From positions 19,161,866-19,225,865 of the forward strand of contig CM035227.1 of the NCBI GenBank assembly GCA_020226215.1: a stretch of 64,000 nucleotides of DNA. The letters run 5' to 3'. The position numbers were made by a program, and so were the translations under genes. The first letter of the stretch is position 1, and each line of letters begins with the position of its first letter. The notes below the pieces were generated by a model. It worked only from the letters and a program-made list of their open reading frames with translations. It was not told where the DNA came from and made no database searches. Below, one piece after another: positions 36,939 through 48,189 of this stretch. Source of the DNA: Sindora glabra. Its lineage: Eukaryota; Streptophyta; Magnoliopsida; Fabales; Fabaceae.

Positions 36939-38142
36939 CTAATCATCTACCATACTATCTGAATTGTCCTCAGCTTCTTCATTATTTAATGCAGTTGCTT
37001 TAAAATCTCTTTCTTCATCTACTTCCTCCCCTGAAGGTATAGCCTTTTGTTTCTTGTTGATTTTCCTTTCAACTTTAAGAAAGAATACCACCTCTTCTTC
37101 AGGAGAGCTATCTTTTTCTTCTTTTTCAGTAATGTTTACTTTTTCTTTGAGCTTCCTAAATTAATTCTTAATGTAAGATCTTAACTCTTTTTATGTCTCT
37201 TGATGTAATTCAGTAATGTGATCCTTTAAAGCTTGCATATCAAATTCTTCAACAGTATCTCCTCTCTCAATGAAGTATTAAACTCTTTTTATCTTTTGAA
37301 AGGACATTTGTTACATGTGTTTGGCCTTCAATCTTTTTAGTTCCTTAAACTTTTGCACCTTAGGCTCCTTATTAACTCAAATTCTAAAAAGCTTAAAGAG
37401 ATTAGTGAGGATTATTTCATAAGGAAGGAAGTCTTTGTTTTACATAGGTATGCATGTAAAGTAGAATGTGGTAGGAGAAGTTGATTAGAATATTTTGTTT
37501 GATGGCCTACATCATGAATAACTCATTATCATTAATCCAAGTGGAGTTATGCCTCCTTGGAAGGATTATTTTAGCAATGGTATAATGTAGAATCCTATCT
37601 TCCATTAATAGTCCTATAATCAGTAACTTGTTCTTATGGTTTTAAAGTAAGAGTGGGGCTAAAATAATCTTATAGCAATAGTTTTCAAATAGTATGCAAT
37701 GTTTCTAACACTAATGAAAGGTTGATTGGCATCCATATAAAAAATTGTAGCCATCTCATGAATGCCAATAGAAACCTTTCACCCTTAATGGTGTTGATCA
37801 ATTCAAGCAAGCTTTCTTGCCCACTTTTCTTAAGATTGGCATAAAATTGATACACTAGGTTGGGATAAATATTAACAGCAAGTCCAGTAAATTTTAGTAG
37901 ACTCGAATGTTCCAATATATGATATATCTCTAGATTTTTGTTTTGCAGAAATCTTATATCCTAACAATTTTTGGGTTTTATTTCCTTAGTCATGCATTTT
38001 ACAAATTTTTCAAAAATAGTTACCTAATAGTAGTAAAAACCTTTTCTGGAACTTGATTAGCAAATGGAAAGGGTTAAGATGATAACCCTGAGGCTTTTCC
38101 GTTGCCTTTGCTTGATTCATTATGAGGACCCTTTGTTGCCAT
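36939..38142 (-). pseudogene. Extra ORF after pol (plant transposon-protein domain), broken
   Basis: Starts at an ATG at 38142 (MATKGPHNESSKGNGKASG) and ends at TAG 36939-36941, with frameshifts and stops between. The middle part, readable at 37685-37915, contains YPNLVYQFYANL, which resembles the 'putative plant transposon protein' domain often found in plant retroelement and host-like sequences (pattern LVREFYANL). The C-terminal part is acidic and lysine-rich (TEKEEKDSSPEEEVVFF; GEEVDEERDF; EDNSDSMVDD). It occupies the position of the envelope-like ORF of Sireviruses. I see no signal peptide or membrane helix, so nothing supports an envelope role here. Domain naming is from memory of the motif, not a search. 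Confidence 0.55.
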
Positions 38143-38424
38143 GCTTTTCTTACCTCTAGGATTAATGATCTCTAAGATTTAGTAGGAGAATGGGAGTTTG
38201 GGAATGGGTTATCGTTAAAGGTTCTAGTGTGATATATGTTGAATCAGAAATTTAATAATGTTGGCATTTTAATGCATTGAATGGCATTAAGAATTATTCA
38301 AAATGGTTTTAAATGGTGTTTTTAGGCATTTTAATGGAAAAGATCAGGGTTATTTTAGGAAGGTGAAGGGGTGGAAACATGTAATGGTTAGCGTGAGAAA
38401 CAGGGAACTGGATGGCACAGTAAC

Positions 38425-38718
38425 CACGTGATAGGGCTTATATAAAGGCCTTGTGGAATTGATTGACCAATTGATTCATGGATGAATATGTTCATCTATG
38501 AATTGATTAACCTCTTAATTCATGGTCAAAAAATTTTAAATTCCATAATTCCATGCACATGTTGTCAATTAATTAGTGAATCGATTTTAAACTTCCAGAG
38601 ACTAATATTGCCTTCTTGAAATTGATTGACCACTTGATTTATTTCTCTTACACATAAAATCCTCGAATTGATTGGTCACTCAATTCATCACCCTAGAATT
38701 GATTAACCAGTTGATTCC
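38425..38718 (-). promoter_or_regulatory. Internal promoter-like module: inverted-repeat array plus TATA box
   Basis: Six units related to the LTR array begin near 38456, 38498, 38562, 38619, 38664 and 38696. In the element's direction they are followed directly by a TATA-like sequence (38437-38448, minus CCTTTATATAAG) and a CACGTG G-box (38425-38430). The ATG of the extra ORF lies about 300 bp further on. The first unit shares its flank (CCTTGTGGA) with the LTR copy at 43440-43470, so the module appears to derive from LTR U3 sequence. Confidence 0.55.
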
Positions 38719-38934
38719 TTATAATTGATTCCTTTTATATTGAAAACTTCTACCTCATTATTCCATTTCTCAAATGATTTGTGCTATAACTTTTTGACCT
38801 TATCGATGATTGAAGCTTGATTTTGAGTTATAATTGTTGAAGATGAGGGGTGGCACCTATAAAATAAACCTTTAGGATATCTTCGATGCTTAAGTTAGTA
38901 TATGCATAGGAAAAACATGAAATTAATATATAAG

Positions 38935-41900
38935 TTACTTCTCAAGAAAATTTAACATGCCCAATTCTTTTCTTATAAAATTGAAATGATCTTTAGTTAA
39001 TGGCTTAATGAAGATGTTTGCTAATTGAAAATCAGTTTAAACAAACTCTAATGAAATATCTCCTCTTTGGACATGATCATGAATAAAACAATGTCTTATT
39101 TCAATGTGCTTGGATCTTAAGTGCATGATAGAATTCTTAGTAAGATTGATGGCACTTCTATTATCACATTTTATAGGAATATTTTTAAAATTCAATCCAT
39201 AGTTAAATAATTATTGTTTCATCCACAAAAGTTAAGCACAATAATTACCTATTGCTATGTCTACTTTAGCAGTAGATAGTGCTAAACTATTTTGTTTCTT
39301 ACTATACTAAAAGACTAGTGAATGTCCAAGAAATTGACATGCTTCACTAGTACTCTTTCTATCTAATCTACTACCAGTAAAATCAGTATCAGAATAATCT
39401 ATTAAAAATTTTAATTTTTCTTTAGGATACCATAAATTAAAGTGAGATGTGCCCACAACATATCTAAAAATCATTTTTGCAACAATTAAATGAGATTCTT
39501 TTAGGTTAGTTTGAAATCTTGTGCATATAAACACATTGAATATAATATTTAATCTGCTAGCAGTTAGATAGAGTAAGGATCCTATCATTCTTATATGTTG
39601 TTATCTCTACCTTTTTACCTTCTTCACTAAATCAAGCTTAGTTGGTATACTCATAGGGTAGAAGATGGTTTGGCTTCACTTATCTTGTATTTCTTTAGTA
39701 GCTCTTTAGTGTACTTAGTTTAACTTATAAAGATTCCATCACTTGGTTGCTTGACTTGCAACTTAAGAAATAAATTCAGCTCTCCTATCATGGATATTTC
39801 AAACTCACTCTACATCAACTTAGCAAGTTCTTTGCACATAGACTTATTAATAGGACACAAGAAGGATATTTTTAAATTTGTATTTTATAAATAGAGTAGT
39901 ATTAACTTTTCCTCTTGAAAAATCTTTTCCCATTAAGAATTTGCTTAGCTTTTCATACCAAGCTCTAGGGGCTTGTTTCAGGCCATGCAAAGCTTCTTTT
40001 AATTTAAATACATGATTTGCAAAGAAATAACTTTCAAAACATGGAGGTTGTTCAATACACATTTCCTCCATAATTATGAAATAACTTTCAAAACACAGAG
40101 GTTGTTCAATACACATTTCCTCCATAATTATACCATTTAGAAAAGCACTTTTAACATCTATTTGATAAAGTGTGAATCCTCTCATGTAAGTATATGCTAA
40201 TAATATTTTAATTATATCTAGTTTAGCTATTGGTGCATATGTTTCATCATGATCAATGCCTTCCTCTTGGTTATATCCTTTTGCAACCAATATAGCTTTT
40301 TTTTTCTGATTATAATACCATTTTCATCTAACTTATTTCTAAAAATCGATTTTGTGCCAATAATTGGATAATTATTTAGTCTTAGTATAAGTTTCCAAAC
40401 TTCATTTCTTTCAAACTAATTTAATTATTCTTGCATTGCCAAGACTTAATGTTCATCAATTATTACTTCATTAATATTTTTAGGTTTATTTTAAGATAAG
40501 AATGGTAAATGATCACAAATATTTTTAAAAGAACTTTTAGTTACCCTTTAAGTCATATCATTAATGACTTGATCAATGGGATGACCTCTCATCATCTTTT
40601 ATTCTTTTTTAGTTCCATGAGTTGATTCTTGTTTTGCACTTCCAATGGATGGAGCTACTTTTTTGTTTTCCTTATTCAAATTATATTCAATTATCCATGA
40701 GTTAACTTGTTCCTTATCTTCTTTTGATATCTTTTTCATGCTAAGAATAGATTCATTAAATACAACATATATGGATTCTTCTACTAGCAAAGTTCTTTTG
40801 TTATAAACCTTGTAAGCTTTGCTATTAGAAAAATATCCAATAAAGATAGCTTCATCAAATTTGGTATTAAACTTTCTAAGGTTATCTTTTCTATTATTGT
40901 GTATAAAACATTTGCAACCAAAAATATAAAAATATGAAATATTTGGCTTTCTTCCTTTGTAAAGCTTATAAGGGATTTTCTTTAAGATTGGTCTAATAAG
41001 GATTATATTCATCACATAACAAGTAGTGTTTACTAGTTTAGCCTAAAAAGATTTAGGAAAAGAGCTATCATTAAGCATAGTTCTTGCCATCTCTTCTAAA
41101 CACTTATTTTTCCTTTCAACAACTATATTTTATTGAAGCATTCTAGGAGATGAGAAGTTATGCTTAATTCCATTGTCATCACAAAAATAAGTAAAATCAT
41201 GATTTTCAAATTTCCCAATCATGATTACTTTTAATGCTTACTATGGATATTCCTTTTTCATTTTGTAAAGTTTATGCAAATCTTTTGAAACCTTCAAAAG
41301 CTTTATCTTTAGAAGAAAGAAATAATATCCATCTAAATCTTGAGTAGTCATTAATAATAACAAATACATAAATATTTCCTCCATGACTTCTAATTCTTGA
41401 TGGACTAACTAAATCCATATGTAATAATTGAAGTGGTTTAATGATGGAAATAAGAATTTTGGATTTAAAAGAGGCTTTTACTTCTTTTCCTTTTTGATAT
41501 GCATTACAAATTTTGTTAAACTATCAACTAAATTATTTTTAGAAAGTTTCCTATAAAATCCATGCTTGCATAAGCAAGTCTTTTATGTCAAATCCAAGAG
41601 TCATCAATCTGTACTAATCAAGTATTTAGAATATAGATTAGGCTCATTATCAATATCTATCATATATATATTTCCATATCTCTTACCGATTAGCTCAATT
41701 TGCTTATCATCTTTTTTTTTTTTCAATAATGCAACAAAAGGAATTAAATGTAATTTTGTTCCTTTTGTCATAGAATTGATGAATGTTGAGTAAATTATGC
41801 TTAAGCCTTTTAACATATAAGACATCATTAATATGAGATTTAGAATTCTTACCCAATTTACCTTTTCCCACGATTCTTCCTTTTAACTAAATTATCTCCA

Positions 41901-41997
41901 AAGGTGACATTTTCTCCTTCCTTGAGTGTTAATGAAATGAACCTAGATTTATTTTGTGTCATATGCATTGAGTAGTCACTATCCAAGTACCACATCT
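38935..41997 (-). pseudogene. copia pol remnant (protease, integrase, RT, RNase H)
   Basis: Protease: WYLDSDYSMHMT at 41957-41992, with the family's catalytic DSG changed to DSD. Integrase: 40560-41500, with recognisable stretches such as VERKNKCLEEMARTML and, in the open frame 40599-41015, KGRKPNISYFYIFGCKCF. RT: the open frame 39847-40290 has YAPIAKLDIIKILLAY, QIDVKSAFLNG and LHGLKQAPRAWYEKL. RNase H: 39307-39588 has MIGSLLYLTASRLNI and DTDFTGSRLDRKST, and continues in other frames to about 38940. Many stops and shifts separate these pieces. The YVDD catalytic motif of RT is deleted at about 39855, and an 18-residue segment is duplicated in the RT at 40027-40134. Confidence 0.85.
40027..40134 (-). 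repeat. In-frame 54-bp tandem duplication inside RT
   Basis: Units 40027-40080 and 40081-40134 differ at few positions (TGGAGG against CAGAGG). They repeat 18 residues containing EEMCIEQP and CFESYF within the RT domain. Confidence 0.9.
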
Positions 41998-42715
41998 CAC
42001 TTTGAGTTCTCAAACATACCTATAAAAGGAACATTAATGTTTAACTTTTAGTACCCAAATAACTTTGGATCCATCTTTGTTAGGTAGTACATATGTCCTT
42101 TTAGGGACCTAAATTTTCTTTGTTCTAATATTGGTATTTATTTTATATGCATAAGAATAAATTTCATGCCCTTTCTCTCCACAATAGAAGCATATTATTT
42201 TTTGTTATCTCTTCATAGATTTTTTAACAAAGAAGTTCTTATAAAAATAATTCTTTTTATATAGTGTGTAACTAAGATCTTCTTTATTAAAACATGTTTT
42301 TTGACTTGGAAAAATGTTTAGAAAATCTGTCTTTTATGAACTTTTCAAGAGTTTTAGTTAAATCATTAAGTTTTTGCTTGAGATTTTCATAAAAGGTGTA
42401 TTCTTAAGTAATTTTCTTAAGGCTCTATGCTTCTTGAATGAAGTTAATGTTAATTTTTTCATCCTCACTCCATTTAGATCTTGGTTTAGAAACCTCTACA
42501 TTATTTTCCTTTTTAACTAGTGGGCTATAACCATTTTCAATCAAATCCTACCTATCTATATGAGTAACTTCTATAAAATCTTTCATTTTTTATTTTCAAT
42601 AAGTATAGTGCTGTCCATTAAAGCCTATAGGTTTGCTTAATGGAGGATATTCAAGTAAAATATTGATACTATTTACACCTATTAAATCCTCTTGAGATAA
42701 TAAGATTTAATTCTA
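41998..42715 (-). pseudogene. copia gag remnant with damaged zinc knuckle
   Basis: Minus strand 42151-42192 reads CFYCGEKGHEIYSY: a CCHC knuckle whose last cysteine is a tyrosine, a single G-to-A change. Upstream is a broken frame with no long open stretch. In the normal element it packages RNA into the particle. Confidence 0.6.
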
Positions 42716-42719
42716 AGAG

Positions 42720-42737
42720 TCAAGCTTAGATACCTAA
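42720..42737 (-). other. Primer-binding site of the Sirevirus-like element
   Basis: Next to the 5' LTR the minus strand reads TTAGGTATCTAAGCTTG, close to the initiator-Met site TGGTATCAGAGCTT. Confidence 0.65.
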
Positions 42738-44233
42738 TGTTGTTTAGTATTTTACTCAAGAGGGGTTAAATTAGGTACAAAAACTTTAGCAAAATAATGA
42801 CAATGTAACTTTTGTTTGATAAATAGTTAATAAATGATTCAAGAATGAAATTAATAATCAAATAAATGCAAGCTTAGCACACCAGTAAGTTAGTTTTAGA
42901 AAAATAGAGCACGATACAAGTAAATAAAGAGATAGAGAAGAGGAGATTCAAAAATTACTATTTGTAGTAGTTTTAGCCTTGAAGATCTAACACTCTAAAG
43001 TGTACATCCACTACCAAGCCTCTTTGACTTGGATTTGAACTCTAATCCACTATTTCTTTAAATTTGAGGGTACTTGAAGAAGCCTCAATACAAGTTCTTA
43101 CTTTTCTTGTATAATCTCTTTGAGAAACCTCTCTCAAAGCTTTTATCTATCAAGATTTCTAGCACTCTTGATGTTTCTAGGGATACCTCACCCTAATATA
43201 CATGATTTGGATTCAAGAATGTAACTTACAAACTTTGAAAATTAGATTACACGGTAAAGAACTAAGAGAGGAATTTGAATCAGTTTGACTTAAGGGATTT
43301 TTAAGTTTTAGATGAGAGAAAATAAAGTTTCTCATGTCTATGTAATAGTAATAGCACTTCCTTATTTTTTTCAAATTAAAATAAAGCTTTTATATAGAGG
43401 TTAGAGAGGTAAAAAGTCCATTACAAACAAAATAAAGCATTGTGGGGTGGTTAGCACCTTGTGGATTGATTAATCAATCAATTCAAGCTGCCTTCGAATT
43501 TTTAAAAAAGTTACAATAAATTGATTGGTTAATCAATTCATCCGGTCATACAATTTGAATTTAATACATGGTGGATCAATTGGTCACTAAACCTTAATTT
43601 GGCTTTAGATGTATAGAATTGATTGGTCAATTGATTCTACCTTTTAAAACATTTGGTTTTGAATAAGAAACACATGGCAATGAGTAAGTTCATCAATTAA
43701 TTTATAAAACTTAATTTATGAAAATTTGAAACATTAAATCTATTGGTCAATCAATTTATTTTGCCCTGATTGCTCTCTAGACCTTTAGAATTGATTGGTC
43801 AATTGATTCAGGATGTTTAGTATGCTCCTGAATGCCTAGAATTAATTAGTCAATTGATTCAAGTATTGCAGTTGCTCTTTAGATACCTAAAATCGATTAG
43901 TTAATTGATTCATACCCTATTTTTTTCAAATTTTCAATTTTCTTTCTTGAAAAATAATCCAACCTCATTTTAAAAGCTTTTTGACATAAGATTAATCTTG
44001 ATTGTTAATATTTTTCATGAGAAACTGAAATGCCTTATTGATTAATTTCTCTTATACAATTCCATCCTATGATCTGAACTAAAATCCTAGCTAAAACAAA
44101 TATGTTCTTTAATCCTTAGTTTCCTTCAATCTTTACTTTTTGCATTGGGATTCCAATTGATCAAATGTCAAATCTAAGAATGTTAAAATGTTTTGTTATC
44201 ATTAAAACCTCCTTAATAGAGCTAAGGTTAACA
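42738..44233 (-). repeat. 5' LTR of the Sirevirus-like element
   Basis: 1496 bp, collinear with 35065-36638. TATA box at 43387-43397 (minus CTATATAAAAG) and inverted-repeat array at 43440-43915, immediately upstream of it in the element's direction. Confidence 0.85.
43440..43915. repeat. Array of 20-bp inverted repeats in the 5' LTR
   Basis: Units of the AATTGATTGGTCAATTGATT type near 43462, 43517, 43565, 43616, 43736, 43786, 43839 and 43888. One unit near the end is missing relative to the other LTR (units 9 and 10 there appear fused here). Confidence 0.85.
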
Positions 44234-46280
44234 AATCCTTTTGTAATTGTTGTTATGACATCTTCCCATTAAAGAACATTATATATGGATTTGTAGATCC
44301 ATATCAACTCAACATGCAATTTACATTGTGCAAGACTAGAAGTTAGGAGTATAATATTAAGGCTTTGCTACATTAGTCCAAGAAAAAAACATGCTAATTT
44401 GCATTAAACAATAAGAGGTAAGTCTTACTTATACATTAGTAGTATTTTTGTTCTTAAATAGATTTTGATGGCTTAATTATTACATTGTATTGTAGTTGCC
44501 ATTGGATGCTAGTTTTGGTGATATTGAGGAGTAGACTTATCTACTAGATAAATCCTTTTATCAAGAGATAAGCAATCCATGTTGAACTTTTCCTTAGAAA
44601 GAGCTTTGACCATAGCTTATGAGTAGGGCTTGAAAAAAAGGTTGTGCAAATCTTTTAAATGGAAAAAAATTGCATGTATATTATTATAGTATGATTATAT
44701 CATATTTAGCCTAGAAGATTGTATGTTAATAGTATCAAACTAGCCTCTATTTTATTATAGTGCCTAAAATAGCCCAAAAATATGGAGTATAGCTATTATT
44801 CATAGGCTACATGCACAATTTGTTGTCTACTTATAAATTTTCTAGTAAAGTAATTACTTGCTTATTTATGGCTCATCACATGATGATTAATTAACTAAAT
44901 TAGTCTTGATAATAATATGTTAATTGTATAAAAATTATAGCATTTTAAAAAGAAGCTCCACCACACATTAGAGAATAACCTAATCAGGTTAGAAGGCTTT
45001 TGGCAAAATATTTGCTTTTAACTAAAGCTCAATTGCAATGACTGGCTTTAGGTTAGAGCTATCAAGTGGATGGGACAAGTTTACTTGCATAGGTTAAGAT
45101 TGTCTACATTACACAGAAGCCTCCATATTGGAGGCCTTAATCAGTCCTTATAGGCCATAGATGATTTTTTTTTATTTTAAGTCTTTTTAATTTTTCAATT
45201 TTTAAACAATGTAAAAATTTAAAATCATTTAAAAGTATTACATGTCTAATCATAAATAAGTTATACTACATTTTAAATTTATATATAACCTTAAAAAATA
45301 CTATATGTATAAAGTAAGTTATAAAATGCTCATTAAATAAAAAATTATCCTTTATAAGTTATTTATAACACATCCCTACATAAGTACAAATGAACAAGGA
45401 AGTATAATTTTATATGGATTGAAAATGTAGGCCTATATAAAATTTAAAAATATAAAAACATACTTACAATCTAGTTTGACCTATAAGAGGGCTAGCATGT
45501 GTGAGCCTCTAGCTTTGCGAGTCGAGCCAGTTGTAGCTTGCATTTTTTAGGTCCATAAAAATGAAGTCTTGAGTCCTTTAAAACTTATGGGCTAACAGCC
45601 AACCCATAAGTTTTAACTCATTTTGACAGCTTTACTTTAGGTGTCCCAAATATTATTAATGATTGTAATTAATTAACTTACTATATATTAGTTACTGACA
45701 GTTGGCTTGGTTGTAAATGACCTATTGTAACTTGTATATTAATGTGTAAATAAGGGTTCAGAAACTTTATATAAAAGCTCCTACAATTAGTTGTGTTGTC
45801 AATTTTTATCTCATTTTGTAGTTGTTGTGTAATCTATTTCTACATGCATCAATTGGTTATTTCATATATGTCAATTGATTCTCTCTAACTAGTGCCTTTT
45901 AAAAAAATTTAGTGCAAAAAAAGGCATTGGTTTTCTATTTAAAATTAATATCTTTTAATTTACAATGTTGATTGTTTATATAACAACCGACATCATTTTG
46001 TATATTAGGAAGTAGGACAATGTCATTATACCTTACATGTTGATTTTTTACAAATAATCGACATTTAAATCCAACGCACTGATACAAGTTGAAAATTAAA
46101 ATAATGAAGCAATGACACCATTTGGGACTTTTCCAACCCTGTAATGATTTTCTCTCCAACAAGGTTTGTTCTCATTCCAACCTAAAGATCTCTTTAATTT
46201 TATATTTTTGCTCACCAATTTTCTTTTCATTTTGCAAGAATGAATCCCTATTAACTTGTCATTAAGTCTATAGGATTGTA
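44234..46280. other. Repeat-derived spacer with a possible solo LTR
   Basis: No gene. At about 45659-45851 a stretch starting TGATTGTAATTAATTAAC and ending ACATGCATCA, with TTATATAAAAG inside, looks like a short copia solo LTR, but no partner or target duplication supports it. Open frames at 45935-46287 have no motif. Confidence 0.35.
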
Positions 46281-46566
46281 CACTCACTAGAAAAATGTAT
46301 GATTTAAAAGTAAGGATTTATTTAGTTTTTGTTCTTATAGTTTAGTTTCTAGTTTCTTAACCTACAATATTTTCTTACTTTTCATTTTAATTCAGTTTTT
46401 ATAGGTTTTTAAAAGTAAGAAATTTTATTTTATTTATCTTTTTTAATATTTGGTTATATTTTCTGTTGTCTATTTATATGAAATATGTACCATCATTTTC
46501 TTAAAATTTAATGAATGTTCATCACATTTATAGGAATTGGATTCTACAATATTTTTCTAGTGAGTG
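46281..46566. mobile_element. Small CACTA-like inverted-repeat element
   Basis: A perfect 16-bp inverted repeat, CACTCACTAGAAAAAT at 46281-46296 and its complement at 46551-46566, bounds 286 bp of AT-rich DNA. CACTAGAAAAA termini are typical of plant CACTA transposons. No 3-bp target duplication is evident and there is no coding sequence. Confidence 0.55.
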
Positions 46567-47097
46567 CCAACTTCACATATTGAACAATGAGTATGATGGC
46601 AATAATTAGCGCATCATCCATCTCTAATTAGTATATTCAGTATAATCTTCCACATTTTGTTATGGGATTTATAATTTAACAATCATTGGGATTCTACAAT
46701 TTTATATGGGATATTTTCTTCTATTTCTAAATATGGTGTTCTAGAAGGCTGAACTGGCAGAGGAGGTTAGAATAAGGTTGGGGTGGAATATACTATGATT
46801 ATTAATATACACCAAAGTGGTATATTCAAATTAAGTGTTAGTTATTTATAAACAACCAATGTTGAATATTACTTCTCACATTTCTAACTTATGATACAAT
46901 ATTAGATTTTGTATTTCACAATTGAGATTGTTGTCAATTTTTAAAATTGTTTTGCTACTAACATGAAATCTTATTTACAATGATACTTGATTAAACATTG
47001 ATCGTAAACTAACATCTAATCCCCTAAATACTTGGCATCAATTAGCTATTATAAAGTAGTACTACCATAATGATTTTTAACCTATAAAAATTCATAG
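46567..47097. other. Intergenic DNA, nothing recognised
   Basis: No element or gene ends identified. It ends in a possible splice acceptor (TTCATAG) before the exon-like tract. Confidence 0.4.
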
Positions 47098-47255
47098 CAT
47101 GGAAATTTGAGGAGATGAATGAGATGATGAATGCAAAGCAACTTCCTAACGAAGATGGGATAAGAGCAAATATCGCAGTTTACAATGAATGGATGTTAGC
47201 TCAAAAAAAGAAAAGGAGACTAAGGAGCTTTAAAGCAAGCATTGATGGGGATTAA
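47098..47255 (+). pseudogene. Exon-like coding tract of unknown gene
   Basis: Open from about 47098 to a TAA at 47253-47255, about 51 codons, preceded by TTCATAG as a possible acceptor. The product is hydrophilic and of natural composition: it contains EEMNEMMNAKQLPNEDGIRA, then YNEWMLAQKKKRRLRSFKAS. This looks unlike the random AT-rich frames nearby (no homopolymer runs, balanced codons, a basic helix-like tail). I do not recognise the family. It could be the last exon of a host gene, a captured gene fragment or a transposon-encoded protein. No upstream exon was found nearby. Confidence 0.4.
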
Positions 47256-47260
47256 CTTAA

Positions 47261-47540
47261 GGCTACATTTGTTTCATTAGAAAGTATTTTCAAAATAATA
47301 TAATTATAAAATATTAAAATAGGGAAAAGTGTTTTATTTGTTTAATATTAAATATGAAGAGTTTGGGGAAAGTAACTTCCCTTATTTTAAAAAAAAAATT
47401 ATTTTTCTCTAATTCTAAATTTCTAGGTATCATATTTTTTAGTAATTAATGTAAATGACATGTCATTCCTTCATTGATATATATACAAATGATATTTTTT
47501 TACGGGAAATACTTTTTAACGAAACAAAACAAACTGAGCC
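47261..47540. mobile_element. MITE, GGCT-type family (best copy)
   Basis: Left terminus GGCTACATTTGTTTCATTAG; the complement of the right terminus reads GGCTCAGTTTGTTTTGTTTC, and both continue into AAAGTATTT. It has 280 bp and no coding sequence. Flanks are TAA and TAG, so a 3-bp target duplication is possible but imperfect. It lies exactly between the exon-like tract and the LINE. Confidence 0.65.
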
Positions 47541-47562
47541 TAGAGTTAAAACAAAGGTGACC

Positions 47563-48180
47563 ATGGAGCAATCTGGTTCCAGGTTTGATGCTTTTCTTCA
47601 AGATGAAGAGAGAACAGAGGAAAAATTAGTTTTGAAAGAGGGGGCCAGGCGCATAGGCTGGAAGACATAACCCTACCGGAATCCTTCCGTGATAAAAAAG
47701 GTGTGCCATCCAAAAATCAACTAAGAAGCAAAATATTGCAAAAGAAGTTGCGAGCTGGTAAAAGGGTGGACACCTCGGTAAGGCATGATTGGCCAATGTA
47801 GGATGACAAAGAGAATGTTCAAGTCAATTCTATGGTTCCGACAAAGCAGCTTTAGGTGGCGAAGTCAGAGCAAATTTGTATGTGAGGAGTTAGGGAAAAA
47901 AAGGAAAACGAGTCCAGCTGAAGTTGAAATATCTGCATCTCAGATCTCTGGTGTTTTAAGAACCTAAGGAGCACTGGGAGATGCTGGGTTATTGGGTGCC
48001 CGTGACTTGGGTTCCAATGACATGGAGATAGATCAAACGTTGAACGCAAAGCCTTCCAATCCCAGAGGAGGTGCTACGACAGGTGAAATGAAGGCTGATG
48101 ATGAGATGGGTGTCCAAGTACGTCTTTGGTGCATAAGGAAGTTGGCCCAGTATGTATGGAGTTCTAGCCATGCACGGTAA
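47563..48180 (+). pseudogene. LINE ORF1 remnant
   Basis: Starts MEQSGSRFDAFLQDEERTEE, like the tail region of plant LINE ORF1 proteins (SGSRF.AL..E). It then continues across several frames to about 48180, with no zinc knuckle left. ORF1 proteins bind LINE RNA. Confidence 0.5.
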
Positions 48181-48189
48181 GGGTTCTCT

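Larger units (their letters stand above)
35065..44233 (-). mobile_element. Decayed full-length Sirevirus-like Ty1/copia retrotransposon
   Basis: Two LTRs of 1574 and 1496 bp in direct orientation start TGTT and end AACA on the plus strand. In the element's own direction (minus) the order is 5' LTR (42738-44233), primer site, gag remnant, protease, integrase, RT, RNase H, a non-coding array, an extra ORF, polypurine tract, 3' LTR (35065-36638). Protease before integrase before RT is the copia order. The polypurine end (minus strand CATCATCAAAAAAAGGGAGA then TTGTTA) and an extra ORF after pol are Sirevirus hallmarks. Stops and frameshifts throughout, with deletion of the RT catalytic motif, show it is inactive. 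Flanking bases AATTT and AATCC agree only partly as a 5-bp target duplication. Confidence 0.85.

Noticed and set aside
36964..37164. Serine-rich plus-strand protein
   Set aside because: It is the antisense of the acidic tail of the retroelement's extra ORF, which is on the minus strand.
45659..45851. Solo LTR as a firm call
   Set aside because: It has LTR-like ends and a TATA-like word but no target duplication and no second copy in the window, so it is only mentioned within the spacer entry.
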